DNA of 64,000 bases from Phocoena phocoena (Eukaryota; Chordata; Mammalia; Artiodactyla; Phocoenidae): assembly GCF_963924675.1 (NCBI RefSeq), contig NC_089232.1, forward strand, positions 28,966,842 to 29,030,841, given 5' to 3'. Under the pieces are notes generated by a model. The model saw only the letters and a list, made by a program, of their open reading frames with translations, searched no databases and was not told the DNA's origin. Made by a program: the position numbers and the translations under genes. Shown in pieces: positions 23,476 to 36,550 of the stretch (position 1 is its first letter; each line of letters opens with the position of its first letter).

Positions 23476-25424
23476 AAAAAGAAAGTAGGTAGGTAGGTTC
23501 TTAGGGCAAAGTTAAAGAAATTTAGAGGTCCTGGTAGTGACACCATTTTGAATACTTATATTTTTATGGTTATAATAATGCCCCAGAAGACCTGAATAAA
23601 TGACCAATGATTTGTATTCACCCTTTGTTTTTATTACAGTCTGGATTGATGACCATATCTCCCATATACCATTTGTCTTCATCCCCAATTGTTAACAGCA
23701 GTGATATTGCTAATATTTTAAAACATTTTATACGTAAGTCTTTTCAGATATGAGCTCTGTACTAGACCTGAATTTGCAACCAGGAGTTCCAAGTATTTTA
23801 GCAGTTTATGTATTTGCCTTGGATGGGGTATAAAATGAGTAGCTGACACAGCTTTTTATACCCTTGCTGGGGTGAAATGGAGATAAAATTCCTTGAAGTC
23901 TTATGGATAGCTTATTTTTGTGAATGAGAACCAAGGCTGTTATTTAGTTCTTCATCTTCCTGCAAATCACTATTTGAGAGGCATTGATGGTGTGGAGAGG
24001 AGTCATTTTCTTGGTTTGGATTAGTCTATTTGGAGCTTCAATGTACTAAATTCTCTGATTTGGGAAACAAGATAATACTCATCCTAATTACAAGTAGATG
24101 TGTATACCCCAGAAGTAATTTATAATTGGGAATGGACACCTAAATTTGTGGAATTTAGGGCTTAGTTTTGAACTATTAAAGAACATGAAGCCTTTTTTTT
24201 CCCTGCAGTTGGTCAAAAATATGAATATCTTCTGTGATCATGGTTCAGACTCTGCTGTGGTAATTGGAGCAGGGTTGGAAAAGAAGTGACTTCCACAGTC
24301 TAGTCTGTGCCTTCCTTATTAGATTCTCTCTGATACTAGGAAGGAAAGACAAAAAATTTCTGCTTCTTAATGGTTTTTAGCCTAAGTGACTTCTATCATT
24401 TAGCTGTGAGAGGTGTTTGTTTGCTTTATAGTGTTTTCTTTTCTTCTGGACAGGTTTCACAGAACTCCACTTTATATAAGATATAACCAATATCTTAATA
24501 CATTGTTAGTTCCATGTCCTTGAAACAATAAGGACAATTTGAATGGCTACAGTGATATATTTTGGTAAGAGAGGGGGAAGTAGGGGCTAGAAATATCAAA
24601 GGAGCTCAAACTCTGATGGAAGTTGATACTTGAAATTGCTTCATTTCACCCTTAAGTTCAAAATTACCCCCAAAGCATCTGGCTTCACATTTGTAAATGC
24701 CGTTTTAAGGATTTTGGTTAGCTGTCATTCAGGAGTAGAGATCACTTAGACCTCATTAACAGACAATATTCCCTTTGAAAATGACATGGTATCTACTGTA
24801 ATCCTAGAGTGTTTTAATAGTCTATTCTATGCTCAGCAATGAAACATTTCAAAAGTGACTGACAGCCAATTGATGTAATTCATGGTGATCTTTTGTGTTG
24901 ACAGATCTTTAAAAAGTCATGGGAAATTACTACTGTACCCAGTGAAGCTGCCTCTTTATTTTTTTTTTTTAACTGCCAATATCCTGCAAAACACGACAAT
25001 TTTCCCTTTGACTGCCACTGTTTTTTATTTCTATAACATGACACGATTCCTCCTTATTATTAGGATTTCTTTTGATAGATAGAATGTGTTCCCTATAGGT
25101 AATGCTCATTTTAAAATAGAAAATTTTCAGTTCCCCAAATTAACTCTCTTACTTTTCTGGCTTCCCTATCATGACAACCTTGCCACTAGCCACCTTCCCA
25201 CTCATGAAGAAGAGTGATTTAATGTAGACAATTTAAATTTTTAAATTTAAATATTAAAAATTTTGTCCACCTCTGAAGGAGAAACATGTTGAAAGGAAGA
25301 AGGTGAGGAATTGCTTATTTTGGTGGGTGTTTTTTTATCTCTAAAGTTAAAAAGCTGATGTTTTGCGTAATTTTATAGGTGATGGAATTTGTGTCCAAAA
25401 CTCAAAGTCTCTAAATTCAAACTA
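23476..25424. other. Intron sequence, nothing recognised
   Basis: Nearly 2 kb of intron with a GGTA-type simple patch near 23487. No exon, RNA gene or repeat family could be supported. This is the longest repeat-poor stretch between exons A and B. Confidence 0.5.
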
Positions 25425-26056
25425 TTTTTTTAACATCTTTATTGGATTATAACTGCTTTACAATGTTGTGTTAGTTTCTGCTGTAAAACAAAGTGAATCA
25501 GCTATGTGTATACGTATATCTCCATATCCCCTCCCTCTTGCGTCTCCCTCTCACCCTCCCTATCCCACCCTGCTAGGTGGTCACAAAACACCCAGCTGAT
25601 CTCCCTGTGCTATATAGCTGCTTCCCAAGAGCTGTCTATTTTACATTTGGTAGTGTATATATGTAAATACTACTCTCTCACTTCGTCCCAGCTTACCCTT
25701 CTCCCTCCCTGTGTCCTCAAGTCTGTTCTCTACATCTGCTACTTTATTCCCGTCCTGCACCTAGGTTCTTCAGAACCAGTTTTTAAAAATTTTAGATTCT
25801 ATATATATGTGTTAGCATATGATATTTGTTTTTCTCTTCCTGACTTACTGCACTCTGAATGACAGACTCTAGGTCCATCCACCTCACTACAAATAACTCA
25901 GTATCGTTTCTTTTTATGGCTGAGTAATATTCCATTGTACATATCTCCACATCTTCTTTATCCATTCATCTTTCGACGGACACTTAAATTGCTTCCATGT
26001 CCTGGCTCTTGTAAATAATGCTGCAATGAATATTGTGGTACATGACTCTTTTTGAA

Positions 26057-26794
26057 TTATGGTTTTCTAAGGGATATGCCCAGGAGTGGGATTGCTTGGT
26101 CATATGGTAGTTCTACTTTTAGTTGTTTAAGGAACCTCCATACTGTTCTCCATAGTGGCTGTATCAATTTACATTCCCACCAACGGTGCAAGAGGGTTCC
26201 CTTTTCTCCACACCTTCTCCAGCATTTATTGTTTGTAGACTTTTTGGTGATGGCTATTCTGACTGGTGTGAGGTGATACCTCATTGTAGTTTTGATTTGC
26301 ATTTGTCCAGTGATTAGTGATGTTGGGTATTCTTTCATGTGTTTGTTGGCCATCTGTATATCTTCTTCAGAGAAATGTCTATTTAGGTCTTCTGCCCGTT
26401 TTTGGATTGGGTTATTTGTTTTTTTGATATTGAGCTGCATGAACTGCTTGTATATTTTGGAGATTAATCCTTTGTCAGTTGCTTTGTTTGCAAATATTTT
26501 CTCCCATTCTGAGGGTTGTCTTTTCGTCTTGTTTATGGTTTCTGTTGCTGTGCAAAAGGTTTTAAGTTTCATTAGGTCCCATTTGTTTATTTTTGTTTTT
26601 ATATCCATTTCTCTAGGAGGTGGACCTAAAAAGATCTTGCTGTGATTTATGTCATAGAGTGTTCTTCCTATGTTTTCCTCTAAGAGTTTTATAGTGTCTG
26701 GCCTTACATTTAGGTCTTTAATCCATTTTGAGTTTATGTTTGTGTATGGTGTTGGGAAGTGTTCTAATTTCATTTTTTTATACGTAACTGTCAA
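26057..26794 (-). pseudogene. L1 ORF2 C-terminal remnant (245 codons open)
   Basis: The open stretch encodes the C-terminal region of L1 ORF2p, including [20 protein letters not shown] and, near the end, [20 protein letters not shown] with the cysteine/histidine-rich motif. It is one of the longer surviving ORF2 pieces in the window. It is separated from the reverse-transcriptase piece by frameshifts. Confidence 0.88.
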
Positions 26795-27551
26795 GTTTTC
26801 CCAGCACCACTTCCTGAAGAGGCTGTATTTTCTCTATTGTATCTTCTTGCCTCCTTTATCAAATATAAGGTGACCATATGTGTGTGGGGTTATCTCTGGG
26901 CTTTCTATCCTGTTCCATTGATCTATATTTCTGTTTTTGTGCCTGTACCATACTGTCTTGATTACTGTAGCTTTGTAGTGTAGTCTGAACCCAGGGAGCC
27001 TGATTTATCCAGCACCATTTTTCTTTCTCAAGATTGCTTTGGCTATTCGGGGTCTTTTGTGTTTCCATACAAATTGTGAAATTTTTTGTTCTAGTTCTGT
27101 GAAAAATGCCAGTGGTAGTTTGATAGGGATTGCACTGAATCTGTAGATTGCTTTGGGTAGTAGAGTCATTTTCACAATGTTGATTCTTCCAATCCAAGAA
27201 CATGGTATATCTCTCCATCTATTTGTATCATCTTTAATTTCTTTCATCAGTGTTTTACATTTTTCTGCATGCAGGTCTTTTGTCTCCTTATGTAGGTTTA
27301 TTCCTAGGTATTTTATTCTTTTTGTTGCAGTGGTTAATGGCAGTGTTTCCTTAATTTCTGTTTCAGATTTTTCATCATTGGTGTATAGGAAAGCAAGAGA
27401 TTTCTGTGCATTAATTTTGTATCTGCTACTTTACCAAATTCATTGATGAGCTCTAGTAGTTTTCTGGTAGCATCTTTAGGATTCTCTATGTGTAGTATTA
27501 TGTCATCTGCAAACAGTGACAGCTTTACTTCTTTTCCAATTTGGATTCCTT

Positions 27552-28226
27552 TTATTTCTTTTCTTCTCTGATTGCTGTGGCTAAAACTTCCAAAACTATG
27601 TTGAATAAGAATGGTGAGAGTGGGCAGCCTTGTCTTGTTCCTGTTCTTAGAGGAAATGCTTTCAGTTTTTCACCATTCAGAACGATGTTGGCTGTGGGTT
27701 TGTCATATATGGTCTTTATTATGTTGAGGTAGGTTCCCTCTATGCCACTCTCTAGAGAGTTTTTTATCATAAATGGGTGTTGAATTTTGTCAAAAGCTTT
27801 TTCTGCATCTATTGAGATGATCATATGGTTTTTCTCCTTCAGTTTGTTAATATGTTTTATCACATTAATTAATTTGCGTATATTGAAGAATCCTTGAATT
27901 CTTGGGATAAACCCCACTTGATCATGGTATAGGATCCTTTTATTGTGTTGTTGGATTCTGTTTGCTAGTATTTTGTTGAGGATTTTTACATGTATGTTTA
28001 TCATTGATATTGGCCTGCAATTTTCTTCCTTTGTGACATCTTTGTCTGGTTTTGGTATCAGGGTGATGGTGGCCCTGTAGAATGAGTTTTGGCACGTTCC
28101 TCCCTCTGCTCTATTTTGGAAAAATTTGAGAAGTATAGGTGTTAGCTCTTCTCTAAATGTTTGGTAGAATTCACCTGTGAAGCCATTTGGTCCTGGGCTT
28201 TTGTTAGTTGAAAGACTTTTCATCAC
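27552..28226 (-). pseudogene. L1 ORF2 reverse-transcriptase remnant
   Basis: This 224-codon open stretch begins near [15 protein letters not shown] and carries [16 protein letters not shown] and [20 protein letters not shown], conserved L1 reverse-transcriptase motifs. The frame is lost just before the FADD motif, whose codons are still visible in the next frame near 27505. Confidence 0.88.
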
Positions 28227-28627
28227 TGTTTCAATTTCAAACTTATGATTGGTCTGTTTATATTTTCTATTTCTTCGTTGTTCAGTCTTGGAATGTTGTG
28301 CTTTTCTAAGAATTTGTCCATTTCTTCCAGATTGTCCATTTTATTAGCTTATAGTTGCTTGCAGTAATCTCTCATGATCCTTTGTATTTCTGCAGTGTCA
28401 GTTATTACTTCTTCTTTTTCATTTCTAATTCTGTTGATTTGAGTCTTCTCCCTTTTTTGTTGATGAGGCTGGCTAATGGTTTATCAGTTTTGTTTATCTT
28501 CTCAAAGAACCAGCTTTTAGTTTTATTGATCTTTGCTGTTGTTTCCTTCATTTCTTTTTACTTCATTTCTGATCTGATCTTTTTGATTTCTTTCCTTCTT
28601 CTAACTTTTGGAGCTTTTTTGTTCTTC

Positions 28628-29083
28628 TTACTGTAGTTGCTTTAGGTGTAAGGTTAGCTTGTTTATTTCTGATGTTTCTTGATTTTTGTGGTAGGATTGT
28701 ATTGCTATAAACTTCCCTCTTAGAACTGCTTTTGCTGCATCCCATAGGTTTTGCGTCGTCGTATTTTCATTGTCATTTGTTTCTAGGTATTTTTTGATTT
28801 CCTCTTTTATTTCTTCAGTGATCTCTTTGTTATTAAATAGTGTATTGTCTAACCTCCATGTGTTTGTATTCTTTACATATTTTTTCCTGTAATTGATATC
28901 CAGTCTCATAGTGCTGTGGTCGCAAAAGATACCTGATATGATTTCAATTTTCTTAAATTTACCAAGGCTTGATTTGTGACCCAAGATATGATCTATCCTG
29001 GTGAATGTTCCATGAGCACTTGAGAAAAAAGTGTATTCTGTTGTTTTTGGATGGAATGTCATATAAGTATCAATTAAGTCCAA
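28628..29083 (-). pseudogene. L1 ORF2 endonuclease remnant
   Basis: This 151-codon open stretch has MTFHPKTTEYTFFSSAHGTF and RIDHILGHKSSLGKFKK, the end of the L1 endonuclease domain and the linker to reverse transcriptase. It contains most of the 312-bp tract identical to 51849-52160. Confidence 0.88.
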
Positions 29084-29379
29084 CTTGTTTAATGTTATTT
29101 AAAGCTTGTGTTTCCTTATTTATTTTCATTTTGCATGATGTGTCCATTGGTGGCAGTGAGGTGTTAAAGCCCCCTGCTATTACTGTGTTACTGTTGATTT
29201 CCCTTTTATTGCTGTTAGCGTTTGCCTTATGTATTGAGGTGCTCCTACGCTGGGTTCATTAATATTTACAATTGTTATATCTTCTTCTTGTATTGATACC
29301 TTGATCATTTTGTAGTGTCCTTCTTTGTCTCTTGTAATAGTATTTATTTTAAAGTCTCTTCTGTTTGATATGAGAATTG

Positions 29380-29598
29380 CTACTCCAGCTTTTTTTGATT
29401 TCCATTTGCATGGAATATCTTTTTCCATCCCTTCCCTTTCAGTCTGTATGTGTCCCTAGGTCTGAAGTGGGTCTCTTGTAGACAGCATATGTATAGGTTT
29501 TGTTTTTGTATCCATTCAGCCAGTCTATGTCTTTTGGTTGGAGCATTTAATCCATTTACATTTAAGGTAATTATCGATATGTGTGTTCCTATTACCAT
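29380..29598 (-). pseudogene. L1 ORF2 N-terminal endonuclease remnant
   Basis: The open stretch starts MVIGTHISIITLNVNGLNAP and includes CCLQETHFRPRDTYRLKGKG, the N-terminus of the L1 endonuclease with the conserved N (LNVNGLN) and E (QETH) residues. A frameshift follows. Confidence 0.88.
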
Positions 29599-29780
29599 TT
29601 TCTTAGTTGTTTGGGGTTTGTTTTTGTAGGTCTTTTCCTTCTCTTTTGTTTCCTGCCTAGTGAAGTTCCTTTAGCATTTGTTGTAAAGCTGGTTTGGTGG
29701 TGCTGAATTCTCTTAACTTTTGCTTGTCTGTAAAGGGTTTAATTTTTCCATCAAATCTGAAAGAGTTCCATAACTTGAAG

Positions 29781-29970
29781 GTTGATTACTTGGATTTGAA
29801 TCCCAGTTTTAATGTTACATGATCTAGAGTAAATCAGTTCATTTTTTTCCTCTTATAGTAGAATGGCAGTAATAATTATGCCCACTTAACTTACTTCTTC
29901 TGGTTGCTGGGAGGCAATCTAAGAAAATGAATTGTGCAGTGCTTTATAGACTTTAATTCTATACAGACAG
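29781..29970 (+). mobile_element. MIR SINE
   Basis: 'gattacttggatttgaatcc', 'gatctagagtaaatcagtt' and 'agtgctttatagac' follow MIR order with moderate divergence. Confidence 0.7.
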
Positions 29971-30084
29971 TAGTATTCTTCCTTATCCTCCTCTCAAAGT
30001 AATTTATAGATGAGTTTTTATCTTACCAGTACTGCCTTGTTTAAGGATCTACTCTGTAAGAAAAGGAAAATAGTATTAACTAAA

Positions 30085-30245
30085 GAATATTTAATTTTCA
30101 TAATAAGTCTGTGATTTAGAAATTATTATTAACAATTTACGGTTAAAGAAAGAGGCTTAGAGAAGTTAAGTAACTTTCTCAATATCAGTAATTTTATAAG
30201 TATTTGCTCCCTGGTTTCTCTGACTTCAGTGCTCATGTTTTTTTC
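30085..30245 (-). mobile_element. MIR SINE, antisense
   Basis: 'aaagaggcttagagaagtta' followed by 'agtaactttctcaatatcag' is reversed MIR. Confidence 0.75.
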
Positions 30246-30715
30246 TTTCACAAACTAATGTAGTTTGTTAATATATTGCAACCTGTTCCAACATTCCTTT
30301 GTTCATCATGCCTAATTTTGAAACTTCTTGACATTTCAGTCATTCTTGTTCTTTTAATTGGAGTTCATTTATTTCATGCATTTGGCAATTATTTATTGCC
30401 ACGTGCTAAACACTATCAGTTTTTGATCTTAGTTTAATCTTTATTTTGAACAGAAGAAGACAAGTTTAAAATAGTGACACTTGCTCCTATTGTTCCCCCT
30501 GTATTAGGGGGAAATACAAGTTGCTTTGGGAAGTCAGGGAAGTCTTCACAGAGGAAGTGATACCTAAGCCTGTGCTCTAACATTAACTTTTTATAGAATA
30601 CAGATGGCCTCTGCCATTATGTCTTTTGTTTTTGTTGTACCATCAGATTCATACTGAGCCACTCATCGTAGGGTGAATAGTCAAATTACTCTTACATGTT
30701 CTTGTTATTTTCCAG
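30246..30715. other. Intron sequence upstream of exon B
   Basis: No repeat recognised. It ends in the pyrimidine-rich acceptor of exon B. Confidence 0.5.
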
Positions 30716-30850
30716 CTTGTCCAGATTATTATCAATACAACACACTTGGAGAAATCCTGTAAGTACTTGGAAGAATTCATCACCAATATCACTAATGTGC
30801 TTCCAGAGACAGTCCACACCACCAAACTGTATGGCACCACGACTTTTAAG
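30716..30850 (+). CDS. EXOC6B: EXOC6B (exocyst subunit Sec15B) internal exon B
   Basis: This 135-nt exon has 45 codons and phase 0 at both ends. The acceptor is 'ttattttccag' and the donor is 'aag|gtgaga'. The peptide starts LVQIIINTTHLEKSCKYL and ends TVHTTKLYGTTTFK. It continues exon A in frame and belongs to the helical C-terminal region of Sec15. The residues LEKSCKYLEEF and NVLPETVHTTKLYGTTTF fit EXOC6B better than EXOC6 as I recall them. The intron from exon A is 12,853 bp and mostly holds an antisense L1. Being divisible by three, the exon could be skipped without a frameshift. No stop or odd base is seen, so the gene looks intact here. Confidence 0.95.
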
Positions 30851-31795
30851 GTGAGAAAGCCCTACATTACTGTAGAAGTGCTTCTGGTGTGCTGGGGCAT
30901 TCTACCTAACATGACTTTGTTTCTCCCGTATGTCATACATGGTCTTCAGAATAAGTCCTTATGATTTCCTTAGAAAAACAAATATCAATGCTAATTTTGG
31001 GGTGTTTAAACTAAAAATAGTCTACAGCTGTGTCCACTAAATCTTCCTTATATTTCATTCATGAAAATGACTATTTCCTCAGTTGACCACCTGACAGGCA
31101 AGTATTTTTAAATATGGTCTAGAAAAGAGTGGTTGCAGCTGAAATCAACAGCAATTTAAAATTTTTAATTTAGCTATCCTTTCTTTTCTGTGTCCTGGGT
31201 CCAGTTTTTTTTTCTTTTAACTTTACATTTTAGTGAGGAATTTCTGTCCCTTGCTATTGTAGTTAGCAATTTTATAATCATCTTACAAGGCCACAGGACT
31301 AGTTTTGATGCAGTGTTGGATTAAATGGAAAAAATGACACTCTTATAGAGCAAAAGAAGACTTGATGGTAGATGAGTTTCTGGAGAGTAAAGAGCCTTAG
31401 GAAACTCATTTATATTGCCATGTGAGCTTTAAATAAATATTAAGCAGGGCAATATCTTAAACTAAAATGGTAGATTCTGACATAATGGCCAACATGTATG
31501 CTTTGGGAGTTTGTTATTGTTTGATTATTTTAGTTCTGAAACAAATCTATGTCACCCTTTTGAAATCTAGAAGTTGTTAATTAGATATGAAGTGGTAGAG
31601 TTGAAATCATGATTTATGTTTATGGTATCTCCTTTTTTTGATCATTTTGTTCTCTTTGCCTATTTATTGGTACCTTCCCTTGAGAATGGATTTAACAGAA
31701 GAAATCCAATTTGATTCATATTGCTTATTATATTTTAAGACATATAAAAATTGTTGGTATGATCTGCTCTTTTTTCTGTTCCAAGAAAAAAAATA
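30851..31795. other. Intron sequence downstream of exon B
   Basis: AT-rich, with no repeat or additional exon recognised. Confidence 0.5.
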
Positions 31796-32895
31796 TGAAA
31801 GATCCTGGCCAATGCAATCTTGAGAGAGAAGAACAAAGCTAGAAGCATCACACTTCCTGATTTCAAATTATATTATAAAGCTATAGTAATCAAAACGGTA
31901 TGGTGTTGGCATACAGACAGATACATAGATCAGTGGAACAGATTGGAGAACCCAGTATTAAATCCATGCATATATTGTCAATTAATTTATGACAAAGAGG
32001 TCAAGAATATACAATGAGGACAGGATAGTCTTTTCAATAAAAGCAAGTCAAAACTGCAGTGAGATAATACCTGAGATAAACACATGTTAGAATGGCTATC
32101 ATCAAAAATACAAGAGATAGCATATACTGGCAAGGATGTGGAGAAAAGGGAACCTTGTACACTGTTGGTGGGAATGTAAGCTGGTACAGCCACTATGGAA
32201 AAGAGTATGGAGCTTCTTCAAGAAATTAAAAATAGAACTACTGTGTGATATGGCATTTCTGCTTCTGAGTGTGTATTAAAAGGAATCGAAATCATTATCT
32301 TGAAGAGTTATGTATACTTCCATGTTCACTACAGAATTAATCATAATAGCCAAGATATGGAAACAACCTAAGTGTCCATCAACAGATAAATGGATAAAGA
32401 AAATGTTATATACATATTCTCCATATATGTATCCATATATATGTGTGTATGTGTGTATATAGATGTATATATGAATATTATTCAGTCGTGTAAAATGAGG
32501 AAATCCTGCCATTTGAATCTTAAAAAAATTCAAACTCATAGAAACAGAGTAGAAAAGTGGTTGCCAGGAACTGGGAGAGTGGGTTTGGCAAAAGAGAGAA
32601 GTTGGTAAAAGGGGTACAGACTTTCAGCTATAAGAGGAATAAGGTCTGAGGATCTAATGTAAAACATGGTTTCTATAGTTGATAATACTGTATTGTATAA
32701 TATTTGCTAAGAGGATAGAACTTAAATGTTCTTACTAAAAAAAAAAAAGATAAATATGTCAGGTGATGAATGTGTTAAATAACTAGATGATAGAAAAGAA
32801 ATCCTTTCACAATATATTTGTATATCAAATCACCACAATATGTATTTTAAATGTCTTATAATTTTGTTTTCAATTGTACCTCAGTGAAGCTGAAA
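31796..32895 (+). mobile_element. Old L1 3' part, sense
   Basis: It begins in the ORF2 C-terminal region (31820-32017 encodes [19 protein letters not shown]), has an internal deletion near 32040, and runs through the L1 3'UTR to 'caattgtacctcagtgaagc'. An AT/GT-rich simple repeat at about 32404-32475 sits just before 'gaatattattcag'. It lies in the same orientation as EXOC6B. Confidence 0.8.
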
Positions 32896-33980
32896 AAATG
32901 GAAAAAGCGAGATGTGTAACAAGATATTCTTTATCTATGTTTATGATTAGGTTAGCTGCTAGATGAGTTACACATTCATGATGTGACCATGGGTTGTTTA
33001 AAACTCCCTATAAAATTACTTACAACAGAATTAATTATGCATGATATTATGTTGGTATGTTTACTTGTAAACTTTTCAGTGATGTCTCCTTGTAGTAATA
33101 CTGATACAATTTTACTGAGGGAAAGACTTATTTCATAAAGAGGCCCCAATTATTAGTATGAAAATATGACAAGAGCTTTAAGAATTTCAGGACGACCTTC
33201 CTTAGATAGTTTAAAGGAATTATAAGTGCTCTTAATATTAGCATTATTATGGAGCATGGGTAATAATTTTATCAAAAATATTTCTACATGATTTCTACAT
33301 GTGGAAGCCAAAATTTCTCTAGGAAAGAAAATGAAGGAGACGCTTATAGTTAAGTGTTCAATAGAAAATAGGAGTTAGAGAGTTAGAATATGATGTTCAT
33401 TTATACTTGTTTATCCTATGGGGAATATGTAATATGTACTGCTATTCTTCCCCTAATCCATCTCAATTTTCTTATTTCAAGGGCTTTTCAAATTATGGTC
33501 AGAAATCCTCCCAAAGGGTGGCTTGTGTATTTTGTTGTTCCAGCATTAAAATTGCTGAGGGAAAATTAAAGGCAGACAGGAAGCCATAGAGGTTGAGCAG
33601 CCAGTTAAATACTTAGTAAAGGAGAAGTTCTGGAGACCACTAAAGGTCATGTTGACAGTGCTTATTGGAAACACTGATTGCTTAAAACACATTGAAAGTT
33701 TATTTTTACCAGGACTATTTCAGACCAACTAACCCAGAACTCAGTATAAACATGGCAATTATAACAGCTACATATTGTGTATTTTCCTAAGCTACTGTTT
33801 CCAGAAAACTTTCACTTGCAGATGGAAACCTTAATGCTGAAAAAGGGGCAAAAACAATCAGAAGGTCTTCAAGGTATTTTCTTGCAGAGTTCCTTCTTGT
33901 TTCTACCATATGTGACCTAATCAAGCTGGTATCCTTAGCTTTCCTTGTTTATAAGAATTCCCTCACTTACAAAATAGAAT
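32896..33980. other. Intron sequence, nothing recognised
   Basis: About 1.1 kb without a recognisable repeat, exon or RNA gene. Confidence 0.5.
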
Positions 33981-35500
33981 GAAGGTATTTATTAATTTAC
34001 CCCATCACAAATATTGCTTGTGTACCTACTATAAAATATGGAAGAGAAAATACTTAGTCCTTGGATTTAGAGTCTATAATCTACGGGGAAGACAGACACT
34101 GTAAGTTCTATAAAGAACTGTGCAAAAAATGCTGGAATAATGTAATAAATACATTAAATCTCTCACTGATTCTCCAAGTTTTTATAAAGCATCTGCTACA
34201 TACCAGGCAATAAACCAGTCTCCTGACTTTACACAGCATATATTCTCGTGAGGGTGATAGATGATACAGAAACAAAAAATTTAATATAATGTGAGGTAGT
34301 GGTAAGAGCTAGGAAGAAAAATAAATGACCTGAATGAAATAAGAAGTTGAATCACTTGGATTTCTGATAGATAAGCAGTCCAGTCAGAGGTAACAACATG
34401 GTAGAAGGTATTGGTGTATTCAAGGTGATCAGTATGCAAGGGGGTCAGTCTGGCCGTGAAGTATTTATCATTGGTAAGGGTGGTAAGAGACAAGATCGTC
34501 AGGAGTCATATGATTTCTGGACTTGTAGGCCCCAGTAAATACTTTCTATTTTATTTTGAAATGAAATATGAGGTCATTAGAAGATTAGAAATGGTGGTGA
34601 TAACCTGATTTATGATGGGTAACCCTAGTTGCTATGTGGAAAATATAGGTCAGTAAGAGTGGAAGAAGAGAATCCAATTTGAAGGTCATTGCAGTAGTCT
34701 AGGTAAGAGATAATGGTCACTTGGACTACAGTGGTAAGGTTGGAAGTGGTACGAAATATTTTTGAAGATAGAGATGGCAAGTTTTATTGCTAGATTAGGT
34801 ATGAGATTATAAGAGATAGAATGGAGTCAAGGATAATTCCAAGAAACTTAAACTAAGCAAACTGGATTAACTAAGATGGGGAACAGCGAGAAAATAACAG
34901 CTTTGGGGAGTGGCAGTAGAATCAAGATTTCCATTTTTCACATATAAAGCTTGAGGTATTTATTAGTCATTTATCATAGAGATTAAATTGACAGGATAAA
35001 GTCTTAGCTGGACATAAAAATTTAGAATTCATAAGTGTAAAGATGGTATCTTATGCCATGGAGCTGGCTTTCTTTTGGGAATTTAATATAGATAGAGAAA
35101 AGGTGTGAGGATTGAGCTCCAAGGGAAATCAACACTGACAGGTCTAGAAGAAGAGGTGAGTGGTACTTATCTCAGTTCTGAGACCTTCAGGGAAGACTTA
35201 CCAGAAAAGGCCCAGTAGGAGGTGTCCAGCAGGAGTATCTTGGGACCAGCAGGAGGTGTCCAGGTGGAGAAAGGATGAGGAGGGAGTAAGGGACATTTTT
35301 AGGTGAGGCAACTTCATGTAAAAAGATGAAATAATGAAATAAAATCATACTTCTTTGGTGTAGAATAAGGGTAGCAATGACATAGAGAAGTAGGTAAATA
35401 TCAATTGTGAAGCACTTTGTTTTATAATGATAGATAATTTGGACTTTATCCTACTAAAGTCTTTGAGAGACTTCAAGCAAGAGTGTGTTGCAATTTTAAA
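33981..35500 (-). mobile_element. L2 LINE fragments, antisense
   Basis: Reversed L2 3' tail-like sequence appears near 34000 and again near 34190. Reversed reverse-transcriptase sequence then follows ('attgcagtagtctaggtaag' at about 34689; 'agcttgaggtatttattagt' at about 34947). A second piece near 35430-35495 repeats the 'ggactttatcctactaaagt' part, so more than one copy is present. The family matches 20946-21947. Confidence 0.72.
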
Positions 35501-35732
35501 AATAATCATTTACTTTGCCTAATTAGAAGGAAAGAAGGAATGATAAAAGCATGGAATGCAGGAAAGGAATGAGACAAGAAAAAAGAAAGGAAGGAATAAA
35601 TAAATCACAATTACTTGAAATTCATAATCAGAGGAAATGAAATACCGAGAATACTTGTATAACTCTGTGCTAATAAATTTAATGATCTATAGGAAAATAT
35701 GTGATTAAAAAAGTGATTCAAGAAGATAAAGA

Positions 35733-35967
35733 GGACTTCCTGATGGTGCAGTAGATAAAACTCGGCACTCCCAATGAAGGGGGCCCAGGTTCAATCCCTG
35801 GTCAGGGAACTAGATCCCAGGTGCATGCCACAACTAAGGGTTTGCATGCCACAACTAAGGAGCCTGTGTGCTGCAACTAAGGAACCGGTGAGCCACAACT
35901 AAGAAGCCCACATGCTGCAACTAAGACCCAGTGCAACCAACTAAATAAATAAATATTAAAAAAAGAA
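35733..35967 (+). mobile_element. Older tRNA-Glu-derived SINE with internal CTAAG repeats
   Basis: The head 'gacttcctgatggtgcagta' and 'ggttcaatccctggtcaggg' are tRNA-derived. The middle has five imperfect units ending 'caactaag' (35829-35932). The tail is (TAAA)n and A-rich. A 13-bp duplication, 'aagaagataaaga', lies at 35720-35732 and 35968-35980. Confidence 0.9.
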
Positions 35968-35980
35968 AAGAAGATAAAGA

Positions 35981-36182
35981 AAATTGACATAACTATGAAA
36001 AAAATGAAAAAGTTGTTAAAGACTTCTTAAAACTGGGGAAGATTCACATGAGTTTACCAGTGAATTCATTCAGGCTTTCACGAAACAGATAATTTCTGTA
36101 TAATTTAAACTACTCCATATCGTAGAGAAAAATGGAAAATATCTCAGTTAATTTTTGTGAAGTCAACATAACAATGATTCAA
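35981..36182 (+). mobile_element. Ancient L1 ORF2 fragment, sense
   Basis: 'tttaccagtgaattcattca' and the following 100 bases resemble L1 reverse-transcriptase coding sequence on the + strand, strongly diverged. The fragment is split by the next insertion. Confidence 0.55.
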
Positions 36183-36550
36183 AACTTAAAAAAAAAAATT
36201 CTGAAGACCCTAGGGGCTGGACAGGAATAAAGACGCAGACGTAGAGAATGGACTTGAGGACATGGGGAGGGGGAAGGGTAAGCTGGGATGAAGTGAGAGA
36301 GTGGCATGGACATATGTACACTACCAAATGTAAAATAGATAGCTAGTGGGAAGCAGACACATAGCACAGGGAGATCAGCTCAGAGCTTTGTGTCCACCTA
36401 GAGGGGTGGTATAGGGAGGGTGGGAGGGAGATGCAAGAGGGAGGAGATATGGGGATATATGTGTATGTACAGCTGATTCACTTTGTTGTAAAGCAGAAAC
36501 TAACACACCATTGTAAAGCAATTATACTCCAATAAAGATGTTTTAAAAAA
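36183..36550 (+). mobile_element. L1 3'UTR insertion, sense
   Basis: A well-preserved copy of only the last ~360 bp of a cetartiodactyl L1, ending 'caattatactccaataaaga' plus an A-rich tail. Of all L1 sequence in sense orientation to EXOC6B in this window, it is the best preserved. Confidence 0.85.
36531..36536 (+). terminator. L1 polyadenylation signal AATAAA in EXOC6B sense orientation
   Basis: A canonical AATAAA at the end of the sense L1 3'UTR, 16 bp before the A-rich tail. It lies inside the intron between exons B and C. Use in EXOC6B transcripts is unproven. Confidence 0.5.

Larger units (their letters stand above)
25425..29770 (-). mobile_element. L1 retrotransposon, antisense, 5'-truncated
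   Basis: The L1 3' terminus in reverse is on the left ('ttaacatctttattggatta'). It is followed by the 3'UTR, the ORF2 C-terminal region (26057-27250), reverse transcriptase (27430-28230), the endonuclease region (28630-29600) and a short inter-ORF/ORF1 part. It is truncated near 29770 in sequence corresponding to 52930 of the full-length copy. No convincing duplication was found. The element is close in sequence to the L1 at 48577-55721 and lies on the same strand. Confidence 0.9.

Noticed and set aside
35829..35932. Regularly spaced repeats ending 'caactaag', superficially array-like
   Set aside because: They are internal repeats of an older artiodactyl tRNA-Glu SINE with flanking target-site duplication. 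They are not a CRISPR array, which would in any case not be expected in a mammal.
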